Origin: Chrysiogenales bacterium
GTDB lineage: Bacteria > Acidobacteriota > Aminicenantia > UBA2199
DNA: 5,475 nucleotides
Assembly (NCBI GenBank): GCA_004525465.1
Contig: SPCN01000164.1
Coordinates: forward strand, 1 to 5,475
Reading direction: 5' to 3'
Positions 1 to 5,299 of this stretch are shown one piece after another (position 1 is the stretch's first letter; each line of letters begins with the position of its first letter). The notes under the pieces are model-generated. The model searched no databases, had not been told where the DNA came from, and saw only the letters and a list, made by a program, of their open reading frames with translations. The position numbers and the translations under genes are program-made.

Positions 1-115
1 GGTAATCGTCGGGGCCCAAAGCCGTTTCCATGATGGCCGTGCCCATGGCGCCGTCCAGGATCAGGATTTTTTCCCGCTGGCGCCGGGTGATTTCAGGTTT
101 GAGCCATGCGGCCAT
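1..115 (-). CDS. metH: Methionine synthase-type homocysteine methyltransferase, N-terminal fragment (cut by window edge)
   Basis: Only the first 38 codons are inside the window; the gene runs off the left edge. The visible protein begins MAAWLKPEITRRQREKILIL and continues into DGAMGTAI (about residues 21-28), the glycine-rich opening motif of the homocysteine S-methyltransferase domain that starts cobalamin-dependent methionine synthases. The ATG at 115-113 is preceded by GAGG seven bases upstream, which supports this start. It lies 17 nt after the metF stop on the same strand, so the two are almost certainly cotranscribed. That pairing fits: MetF makes 5-methyl-THF, and MetH transfers the methyl group to homocysteine to give methionine, in the cytoplasm. 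The folate-, cobalamin- and SAM-binding domains are outside the window, so a shorter stand-alone homocysteine methyltransferase cannot be excluded. Confidence 0.85.
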   Translation of the reverse strand, partial: MAAWLKPEITRRQREKILILDGAMGTAIMETALGPDDY

Positions 116-132
116 GATGCGACCTCGGGATC

Positions 133-1095
133 TCAGCGCTTGCCGGCAAACACCGTTTCCAGAAAAGCCTTGGCGGCACGCCCCTGGCCCATGCTGAAGA
201 CATGGATGCCCGGGACACCATAGTCGATCAGCTGCTCGGCCAGCCGGGCCAGGAAGCGCACCCCGTTGGCGAATTCCTGCTCCCTGGTGCGGGCTTCCTC
301 GATAAGAGCAACCAGTTCAGCCGGGATATTGACATGAAATAAACTGGGAATGGTCAGGATCTGCTTTTTACTGACCAGGGGCTTGAGGCCGGGGATGATG
401 GGCACCTGGATGCCGATGGCGCGGGCCTTTTCCACAAAAGTCCTGTATTGCCGGAAATCGAAGAACATCTGGGTGATGATGTATTCCGCCCCCATGTCCA
501 CTTTTTTTTTCAGGTAAAAAAGGTCTTTTTCCAGGTTGGGAGATTCAAAATGCTTTTCAGGATAGGCGGCCACGCCGATACAGAAATGGGTGGGGAAAGG
601 GTCCTCCAGTTCATCGATATACTGGCCGCGGTTCAGTTGGGAGATCTGCTCGACCAGTTGCCAGGCGTAGTTGTGGCCGTCCTTTTCCGGGATGTAGCGC
701 GGCTGTCCCGGGGGCGGGTCGCCGCGCAGGGCCAGGATGTTCTCGATGCCCAGAAAATGCAGGTCGATCAATGTATCTTCGGTTTCGTAGCGATTGAAGC
801 TGCCGCAGATCAGGTGCGGAACCGGCTCAACCTGGAAGCGGTTGCGAATGGCGCTGCAGATGCCGACGGTTCCTGGTTTCTTGCGCCGCGGCCTCCGGGT
901 GATGACTCCGTCCTTTTCCTCATAGACCACGTGCGGCTGGTGATAGGTGACGTTGATGAACTGGGGATCGAAAGGCATCATGGTTTCGATGGAGGAGAGG
1001 ATATCGTCCACGCTTTTGCCGCGGTCGGGCGGCGTGATTTCCAGCGAAAACATCAGCTTGTCGTTCTGTTTCAACCAGTCGATCACTTTGGCCAT
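133..1095 (-). CDS. metF: 5,10-methylenetetrahydrofolate reductase
   Basis: This 320-residue cytoplasmic flavoenzyme reduces 5,10-methylene-THF to 5-methyl-THF, the methyl donor for methionine synthesis. The whole chain reads as a MetF TIM barrel. SLEITPP holds Glu19 (E. coli Glu28 position); ALRGDPPPG at 122-130 holds Asp126 (E. coli Asp120, near FAD); AAYPEKH follows at 176-182; TQMFFD at 208-213 holds Gln209 (E. coli Gln183, folate); IIPGLKP follows at 233-239. It is longer than E. coli MetF (296 aa). Segments such as FINVTYH, RKKPGTVGIC, HLICGSF and the C-terminal GVPGIHVFSMG match the form I recall from Bacteroidetes. The open frame extends upstream to 1206, but the start at 1095 is chosen because AGGGG lies five bases before it, the family N-terminus begins here, and the promoter lies inside the longer frame. 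A run of nine A residues encodes Lys196-198. It is the first gene of a metF-metH unit. Confidence 0.96.
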   Translation of the reverse strand: MAKVIDWLKQNDKLMFSLEITPPDRGKSVDDILSSIETMMPFDPQFINVTYHQPHVVYEEKDGVITRRPRRKKPGTVGICSAIRNRFQVEPVPHLICGSFNRYETEDTLIDLHFLGIENILALRGDPPPGQPRYIPEKDGHNYAWQLVEQISQLNRGQYIDELEDPFPTHFCIGVAAYPEKHFESPNLEKDLFYLKKKVDMGAEYIITQMFFDFRQYRTFVEKARAIGIQVPIIPGLKPLVSKKQILTIPSLFHVNIPAELVALIEEARTREQEFANGVRFLARLAEQLIDYGVPGIHVFSMGQGRAAKAFLETVFAGKR

Positions 1096-1124
1096 TGCGT
1101 CCCCTGGAGATTGAATTTTTTCCA

Positions 1125-1153
1125 ATGATAGCATATAAAGCGCCAAATTCCAA
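1125..1153 (-). promoter_or_regulatory. Promoter of metF-metH (sigma70-like)
   Basis: On the minus strand, TTGGAA (1153-1148) is followed by a 17-nt spacer and TATCAT (1130-1125). A TG one base before the -10 box makes it an extended -10. Transcription would start near 1118, giving a leader of only about 23 nt before the metF ATG. That is too short for a SAM or cobalamin riboswitch. Called by eye from consensus match and position. Confidence 0.6.
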
Positions 1154-1185
1154 GTCAGGACAGGATAATTCAGCGTACGACTTCG

Positions 1186-1212
1186 AAAAAATCCTCTGCT
1201 TGCCAATGCAGA
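1186..1212 (-). terminator. Possible intrinsic terminator after the HAD gene
   Basis: Read on the minus strand, TCTGC and GCAGA form a perfect 5-bp stem around an 8-nt loop, followed by GGA and then six T residues (1191-1186). It lies about 45 nt after the HAD stop codon and upstream of the metF promoter, where a terminator would be expected. The stem is short and only partly GC, so it is probably weak. Confidence 0.4.
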
Positions 1213-1256
1213 TAAGCGGACGTTTTATGAAGCCTCAAGGATTCGCAGGCAAAGGT

Positions 1257-1730
1257 TCAGGTGCGCAGGGTGGCGGTCAGGCGCAGCGGCTGCAGCAACA
1301 GCTGCAAAGCCGATTCAATATCCCTGCACACCACGTCGGCCGCCAGCAGGCATGCGGCTGCCGCTCCCTCTTCCTGTATGACCAGGATGCCCAGTTTAGC
1401 CTTTTCCAGCATGTCCCGGTCGTTGCGGCCGTTGCCCACGCAAGCGGTGTGCTCCGCCCCGAGTTCTTCCACATAACGGGCTTTTTGCCCGGTCTGGTCG
1501 GCACCGCTCAAGATCTTCAGCCTACAAGGGATGCCCTGAACTTCGTCATCCACGCCGCCGAAAGTCCCGGCCGTGACGATGTGGACCTGCAGCTGCGCGG
1601 CCAGTTCTTCAAGCAGACCGGCGACTCCGGGTTTGATCCGGCCGTCGGTGGCCAGGGTGCCGTTGAAATCGAGGACCAGGTGCTCGATTGCCAGGGTTTC
1701 ATCCTTTCCAGGTATATTGATTTTGATCAT
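1257..1730 (-). CDS. HAD-superfamily hydrolase of the 'soluble P-type ATPase' type (COG4087-like)
   Basis: This small cytoplasmic protein (157 aa) consists of a bare HAD Rossmann core. Motif I is DFNGTLA at 21-27, where Asp21 is the expected phosphorylated nucleophile and the usual second Asp is Asn23. Motif II is the threonine of HIVTAGT (Thr53), motif III is probably Lys83, and motif IV is GNGRND at 99-104 with Asp104 for metal binding. No membrane segment or substantial cap domain is visible. Its N-terminus (IPGKDETLAIEHLVLDFNGT) and C-terminus (RLTATLR) match my recollection of the COG4087 'soluble P-type ATPase' group, whose physiological role is unsettled. The start is the ATG at 1730, which fits family length, although no Shine-Dalgarno sequence precedes it. 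It is transcribed toward metF, 161 nt away, but is probably a separate transcript. The substrate cannot be inferred; phosphatase activity is plausible but unproven. Confidence 0.85.
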   Translation of the reverse strand: MIKINIPGKDETLAIEHLVLDFNGTLATDGRIKPGVAGLLEELAAQLQVHIVTAGTFGGVDDEVQGIPCRLKILSGADQTGQKARYVEELGAEHTACVGNGRNDRDMLEKAKLGILVIQEEGAAAACLLAADVVCRDIESALQLLLQPLRLTATLRT

Positions 1731-1750
1731 GGTCGTAAATAATGAAGCAA

Positions 1751-1788
1751 AGGTTCAGTATGAGCTCATTTTATCTCGTATTGAACCT
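1751..1788. repeat. 14-bp inverted repeat in the divergent intergenic region
   Basis: The arms AGGTTCAGTATGAG (1751-1764) and CTCGTATTGAACCT (1775-1788) pair over 14 positions with a 10-nt loop. On the plus strand all positions pair if two G.U pairs (1758/1781 and 1761/1778) are allowed. On the minus strand these become A.C mismatches. It lies between the HAD start (1730) and the candidate HAD promoter, near that promoter's expected start site. It could be a DNA operator or an RNA stem. No good U-tract follows on either strand, so it is not a convincing terminator. Confidence 0.7.
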
Positions 1789-1849
1789 GTGCATTTTAAC
1801 ATGTTATCCATTTGTAGTGAACCCTCGTTCAATCAGAACCTTGCATTTT
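1783..1849. repeat. Imperfect direct repeat GAACCT(G)TGCATTTT, two copies
   Basis: GAACCTGTGCATTTT at 1783-1797 recurs as GAACCTTGCATTTT at 1836-1849, differing only by one missing G, with start points 53 nt apart. The first copy overlaps the end of the inverted repeat. The second covers the proposed -35 box of the gnd promoter. Paired sites placed this way suggest regulator binding, though no protein family can be named from the motif. Confidence 0.6.
1793..1821 (-). promoter_or_regulatory. Candidate promoter of the HAD gene
   Basis: On the minus strand, TTCACT (1821-1816) and TAAAAT (1798-1793) are separated by 17 nt. The spacer nearly contains a 10-bp palindrome, TAACATGTTA (1797-1806), which overlaps the edge of the -10 box and could be an operator. 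The predicted start near 1786 falls inside the inverted repeat. Each box is a moderate match, so the call is tentative. Confidence 0.35.
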
Positions 1850-1869
1850 GTTTCTTGACTCACTACAAT
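1841..1869 (+). promoter_or_regulatory. Candidate promoter of the gnd-zwf-pgl operon
   Basis: TTGCAT (1841-1846), a 17-nt spacer and TACAAT (1864-1869) make a reasonable sigma70-like promoter. It would start near 1876 and leave a leader of about 68 nt. The -35 box lies within the second direct repeat. The leader ends with nine T residues (1920-1928) just before the gnd Shine-Dalgarno site. No convincing hairpin precedes that tract, so an attenuator is not supported. Confidence 0.45.
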
Positions 1870-1943
1870 ATTCTCAATGCCTTGAATGGATAGATATCAG
1901 GTTTTGCTCCGAGAATGCCTTTTTTTTTATTGGAGGTACAATC

Positions 1944-2915
1944 ATGAAACTGGCAATCATCGGCCTGGGCCGCATGGGATTCAACATGGCCAAGCGCCTG
2001 CTTCAGGGTGGGCATGCGGTCGTCGTTTTCAACCGTAGCGCGGACAAGGTCACATTGCTCGAAAAAGAGGGAGCGATCGGCGCCGCCTCCCTGGCGGACG
2101 TGGCAACCCTGCTGGAGCCGACACGGATCGTCTGGCTTATGCTGCCGGCCGGCCGCATCATCGATGACCATATTGATGAGCTGGGCAGGCTGCTGACCCG
2201 GGGCGATATTATCATTGACGGCGGCAACAGCGATTATCATGACGACCTGCGCCGCAGCGAAAAGCTTGCGCCCTTGGGGATCCATTATCTGGATGCCGGC
2301 GTTTCCGGCGGTATATGGGGCTTGAAAATCGGCTACTGTACCATGATCGGTGGTGAAAAAAGCATATATTCCCATGTGGAACCGATCATCAGGACACTGG
2401 CTCCCGAACAGGGTTATCTCTACTGCGGCGGCAGCGGCGCCGGTCATTTCGTTAAAATGGTGCATAACGGCATCGAGTACGCCTTGATGGAAGCGTACGG
2501 GGAAGGATTCCAGATCCTCAAGGCGTCTGCTTACGGCCAGGACTTGGACCTTACTGCAGTGGCCTCGCTGTGGAACCATGGCAGCGTCATCCGTTCCTGG
2601 CTGCTGGAACTGCTCGCTGACGCGCTGGCAGCCGACCCGCAGTTGGACGGCATCAGCGGCTACGTGGAAGATTCCGGCGAAGCCCGCTGGACGGTGAAAG
2701 AAGCGATCGATTCTGGTGTCGCCGCCGATGTCATGGCCGCGGCCCTGTTCAAGCGCTTTAATTCCCGGCAGAAGGATGTTTTTGCCAATAAGGTCATCGC
2801 CGCGTTGCGCAACCAGTTCGGCGGTCATGCAGTCGAGCGCGCTGGTGAAGATCGGCGCCAGGATGGGTCCGGGGCCGGCACCGTCCGCCCCGCCCGCGCC
2901 GGCAAAGCCAAATGA
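1944..2915 (+). CDS. gnd: 6-phosphogluconate dehydrogenase, decarboxylating (short type)
   Basis: This cytoplasmic enzyme oxidatively decarboxylates 6-phosphogluconate to ribulose 5-phosphate and CO2. The Rossmann motif GLGRMG is at 8-12, GGNS at 93-96, and the substrate loop GVSGG at 119-123. The catalytic block KMVHNGIEY at 171-179 holds Lys171 and Glu178, spaced as Lys183 and Glu190 are in E. coli. VFNRS (28-32) after the second strand suggests NADP+ rather than NAD+, which is an inference. The length of 323 aa fits the short form (about 300 aa), not the roughly 470-aa form. The start at 1944 is chosen because GGAGGT lies six bases before it and the Rossmann fold begins at once; the frame is open further upstream. 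After the usual family end (RNQFGGHAV, 289-297) come about 26 Gly/Arg/Ala-rich residues that I do not recognise. It is the first gene of the operon and ends 29 nt before zwf. Confidence 0.95.
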   Translation: MKLAIIGLGRMGFNMAKRLLQGGHAVVVFNRSADKVTLLEKEGAIGAASLADVATLLEPTRIVWLMLPAGRIIDDHIDELGRLLTRGDIIIDGGNSDYHDDLRRSEKLAPLGIHYLDAGVSGGIWGLKIGYCTMIGGEKSIYSHVEPIIRTLAPEQGYLYCGGSGAGHFVKMVHNGIEYALMEAYGEGFQILKASAYGQDLDLTAVASLWNHGSVIRSWLLELLADALAADPQLDGISGYVEDSGEARWTVKEAIDSGVAADVMAAALFKRFNSRQKDVFANKVIAALRNQFGGHAVERAGEDRRQDGSGAGTVRPARAGKAK

Positions 2916-2934
2916 ACGCACTGCCCGGGGAAGC

Positions 2935-2939
2935 AGGGA
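2935..2939 (+). promoter_or_regulatory. Ribosome binding site that decides the zwf start
   Basis: AGGGA lies five bases before the ATG at 2945. The alternative in-frame ATG at 2912 overlaps the gnd stop as ATGA but has no Shine-Dalgarno-like sequence before it. Coupled initiation at 2912 would add 11 residues and remains possible. Confidence 0.6.
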
Positions 2940-2944
2940 TAACC

Positions 2945-4492
2945 ATGCCAAAAAACATCTTCGTCGAACCCGGCTCCTTTTGCGCTCCGGCCCAGGCCGG
3001 GCCGTGCGCTATCGTCATCTTTGGCGCCTCCGGGGACCTGACCCAGCGCAAACTTATTCCCTCCCTTTATTCCATCTTTCAAGAAAAAAATCTGCCGCCG
3101 CGGTTTTTTATCCTGGGCTTCGCCCGCACCTCCATGAACGATCGCCAATTCCAGGAAAAAGTCAAGGAATCGGTCCGGAACAATTTTCCGAACAGCGACC
3201 CCCTGCGGATCGCTGACTTCGCCGGCCACTGCTTCTATGTCAGCGGGGAATATGACTCGGATCCGGCTTACCAGGAAATGAAGGCAAGGCTGGCCGGACT
3301 GGAAAAAAAATTTGCCACCGCGGGCAATATCATTTTCAACCTGGCCACCCCGCACGACCTTTACGGTCCGATCGTGGAAAAACTGGCGGTTAACGGACTG
3401 TTGGAAAAAGGAAGAAATGCAGGCCCTTTCCAGCGGGTCATGGTGGAAAAGCCGTTCGGACGGGACCTGCAGAGTGCCCAGCGACTCAATCGAGACCTTT
3501 TGGCTCGATTGGATGACAGCCAGATCTTCCGCGTCGACCACTATTTGGGAAAAGACACGGTTCAGAACATCTTGTTTTTCCGCTTCGCCAATTCCATATT
3601 CGAACGCATTTGGAACCGGGAAGCCATCGACCATATCCAAATCACGGTGGCAGAGGAACTTGGTGTCGAGCACCGGGCCGGCTATTTTGAACAAACGGGC
3701 CTGCTCCGCGACATGCTGCAGAACCATTTGCTGCAACTGCTGGCCCTGGTGGCCATGGAGCCGCCCCGGAACTTCGACGCCAAGGACATCCGTGACAACA
3801 AAGTGAGCGTGCTGGAAGCCATCCGGCCGATCGAACTCAGCGGACCTGATGCCGCCGTTGTGCGCGGCCAATACACCGCTGGCCTGATAAACAACCAGCC
3901 TGCTCCCGCCTATCGGACTGAAGACGGTGTGGCCGAAAATTCAAGTACCGAAACATTTTTTGCCGTAAGGTTGATGATTGAAAACGCACGCTGGCACGGA
4001 GTGCCGTTCTATCTCCGGGCCGGCAAGCGGCTTGGGACCAGGATGGGCCTGATCGCGGTGGTGTTCCGGAAAACCGCCGCTTGCCCATTGTGCAAATTGG
4101 GAAAGGGACCCCATGGCCCCAACGTGTTGACATTCAAGCTCCAGCCGGAAGAAGGGATTTCGCTGGGCTTCCAGGCCAAAACTCCGGGCAGCAATTGGTG
4201 CGCCAGCCCCCTGCGCATGGATTTCAATTACCGGGATTTTTTTGCAGAAAAGAAAAGCTTCGGGTACGGCACCATTTTCCTGGACTGCATGCTCGGCGAC
4301 CAAACCCGTTTCTGGCGCAAGGACGGCCTGGAGGCCGCCTGGGCCCTAGTAACACCGGCACTTGCTCAATGGGACTCGATTCCATTCCAGGAGAAAAAAA
4401 AATACCTGCATTTCTATGCGGCGGGTTCTTGGGGGCCGCCGGCGTCCGCTGACTTCATTAAAAAAGACAAAAAAGAATGGATCAATGAATGA
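2945..4492 (+). CDS. zwf: Glucose-6-phosphate 1-dehydrogenase
   Basis: This cytoplasmic enzyme oxidises glucose 6-phosphate to 6-phosphoglucono-1,5-lactone, the entry step of the oxidative pentose phosphate pathway. At 515 aa it has normal family length and all the hallmarks. The dinucleotide-binding motif GASGDLTQRK is at 27-36, and GFAR at 58-61 places Arg61 where NADP+-using relatives bind the 2'-phosphate. EKPFG is at 168-172 and the substrate signature RVDHYLGKD at 196-204 (Asp198, His199, Lys203). The catalytic His261 sits in MLQNHLLQ, exactly 63 residues after Asp198 as in the Leuconostoc enzyme (Asp177/His240). VPFYLRAGKRLGTR at 353-366 and a normal C-terminal GSWGP also fit. NADP+ preference is inferred from Arg61. 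It is 29 nt after gnd and 42 nt before pgl on the same strand. No truncation or frameshift is seen. Confidence 0.97.
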   Translation: MPKNIFVEPGSFCAPAQAGPCAIVIFGASGDLTQRKLIPSLYSIFQEKNLPPRFFILGFARTSMNDRQFQEKVKESVRNNFPNSDPLRIADFAGHCFYVSGEYDSDPAYQEMKARLAGLEKKFATAGNIIFNLATPHDLYGPIVEKLAVNGLLEKGRNAGPFQRVMVEKPFGRDLQSAQRLNRDLLARLDDSQIFRVDHYLGKDTVQNILFFRFANSIFERIWNREAIDHIQITVAEELGVEHRAGYFEQTGLLRDMLQNHLLQLLALVAMEPPRNFDAKDIRDNKVSVLEAIRPIELSGPDAAVVRGQYTAGLINNQPAPAYRTEDGVAENSSTETFFAVRLMIENARWHGVPFYLRAGKRLGTRMGLIAVVFRKTAACPLCKLGKGPHGPNVLTFKLQPEEGISLGFQAKTPGSNWCASPLRMDFNYRDFFAEKKSFGYGTIFLDCMLGDQTRFWRKDGLEAAWALVTPALAQWDSIPFQEKKKYLHFYAAGSWGPPASADFIKKDKKEWINE

Positions 4493-4534
4493 CTGCCGTA
4501 GAAGGTAGTAAGCATCAACAGCTGACAGCCCATC

Positions 4535-5257
4535 GTGAATATTGAGTTTTTTCATGATCTTGAAGCGTTGAGCCGGGCGGCAGCCGCCTTCATCGAGGCC
4601 CGGGCTCTGAAACACATTGCCGGAAAAAACATATTCACCATGGCTATCTCCGGCGGATCCACACCTCAAAAAACCTATGCCCTGCTGGCGGCTTCACCTT
4701 ACCGGGAACGTCTGCCCTGGGGGAAAATCTATTTGTTCTTTGTGGACGAGCGCTGGGTCCCGGCTGATTCCACCTTTAGCAATTTCCGCCTGGTGTCCGA
4801 AGCCATGCTGAAATTCCTCCCGATCCCTAAAAACAATATTTTCAACATCCCTGTCGGCGGAAAATCCGCGCCGGCAGACGCCAGGCAATACGAAAAAATG
4901 CTCAAGGCTTTCTTCACAGGTTTGAATTTTCCGGTTTTTGACCTGGTGCTGATGGGCATGGGAACTGATGGACATAGCGCTTCTTTGTTCCCTAGCAGCT
5001 CGGCATTGGCTGAAAAAACAAAGTGGGTGATCAATTCCCGGGCGCCAATCGACTTCCCGGTGCCGGAGCGGATCACCCTCACCTTGCCGGTTCTCAAACA
5101 GGCACGGGAAACCCTATTCATTATCTCGGGAAAAGGAAAAGGTACAATCCTTCAAGAGCTGATAAAAAACCCGGCAGCGGCTGAGCGCTACCCGGCGGCT
5201 CATATAATCACTAACCCGGCCACAACTTTATTTGTCGACAAAACCATTTTCACTTGA
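4535..5257 (+). CDS. pgl: 6-phosphogluconolactonase (DevB/Pgl type)
   Basis: This cytoplasmic hydrolase converts 6-phosphogluconolactone to 6-phosphogluconate, linking Zwf to Gnd. The 240-aa protein is a complete member of the sugar-phosphate isomerase-like Pgl family. Its motifs are SGGSTP at 39-44, VDERWVP at 70-76, a Ser-Asn pair at 82-83, MGMGTDGHSASLFP at 140-153 (His147 is the likely catalytic base) and RITLTLPVL at 179-187. These separate it from the unrelated beta-propeller lactonases. The start is GTG at 4535: an in-frame TGA at 4523 blocks any further extension, and the N-terminus has family length. No Shine-Dalgarno sequence lies at the usual distance; the nearest purine-rich stretch (GAAGGTAG, 4501-4508) is about 26 nt away. 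Weak initiation or coupling to zwf is therefore likely. It is the last gene of the operon. Confidence 0.95.
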   Translation: MNIEFFHDLEALSRAAAAFIEARALKHIAGKNIFTMAISGGSTPQKTYALLAASPYRERLPWGKIYLFFVDERWVPADSTFSNFRLVSEAMLKFLPIPKNNIFNIPVGGKSAPADARQYEKMLKAFFTGLNFPVFDLVLMGMGTDGHSASLFPSSSALAEKTKWVINSRAPIDFPVPERITLTLPVLKQARETLFIISGKGKGTILQELIKNPAAAERYPAAHIITNPATTLFVDKTIFT

Positions 5258-5266
5258 TTCCCGGCA

Positions 5267-5280
5267 GCGGAAAAATCCGC
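5267..5280. terminator. Short hairpin between convergent pgl and glucokinase genes
   Basis: GCGGA (5267-5271) and TCCGC (5276-5280) form a perfect GC-rich 5-bp stem around AAAA, inside the 42-nt gap between the two convergent stop codons. Position suggests a shared terminator, but neither strand has a T-run after the stem, so intrinsic termination is not well supported. Confidence 0.25.
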
Positions 5281-5299
5281 GCTTGCTGATCGGCTGGAT

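Noticed and set aside
448..1128. 226-codon plus-strand open frame across metF
   Set aside because: It is antisense to a gene with unmistakable MetF motifs, and its translation shows no recognisable domain.
1096..1256. Riboswitch (SAM or cobalamin type) upstream of metF
   Set aside because: The promoter leaves a leader of only about 23 nt, and no conserved riboswitch core was recognised in the gap.
1095..1742. 215-codon plus-strand open frame opposite the HAD gene
   Set aside because: The minus strand carries all four HAD motifs in order; this frame is its complement and looks non-coding.
1920..1937. T-run before gnd as an attenuator terminator
   Set aside because: Nine T residues are present, but only a very weak stem with mismatches can be drawn before them, so no attenuation signal is supported.
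1863..2951. 362-codon minus-strand open frame opposite gnd
   Set aside because: Long antisense frames are common in GC-rich genes. The plus strand encodes complete 6PGDH motifs and this translation resembles nothing known.
2825..3871. 348-codon minus-strand open frame opposite zwf
   Set aside because: It is antisense to conserved Zwf sequence, shows no family motifs, and has no independent promoter or ribosome site.
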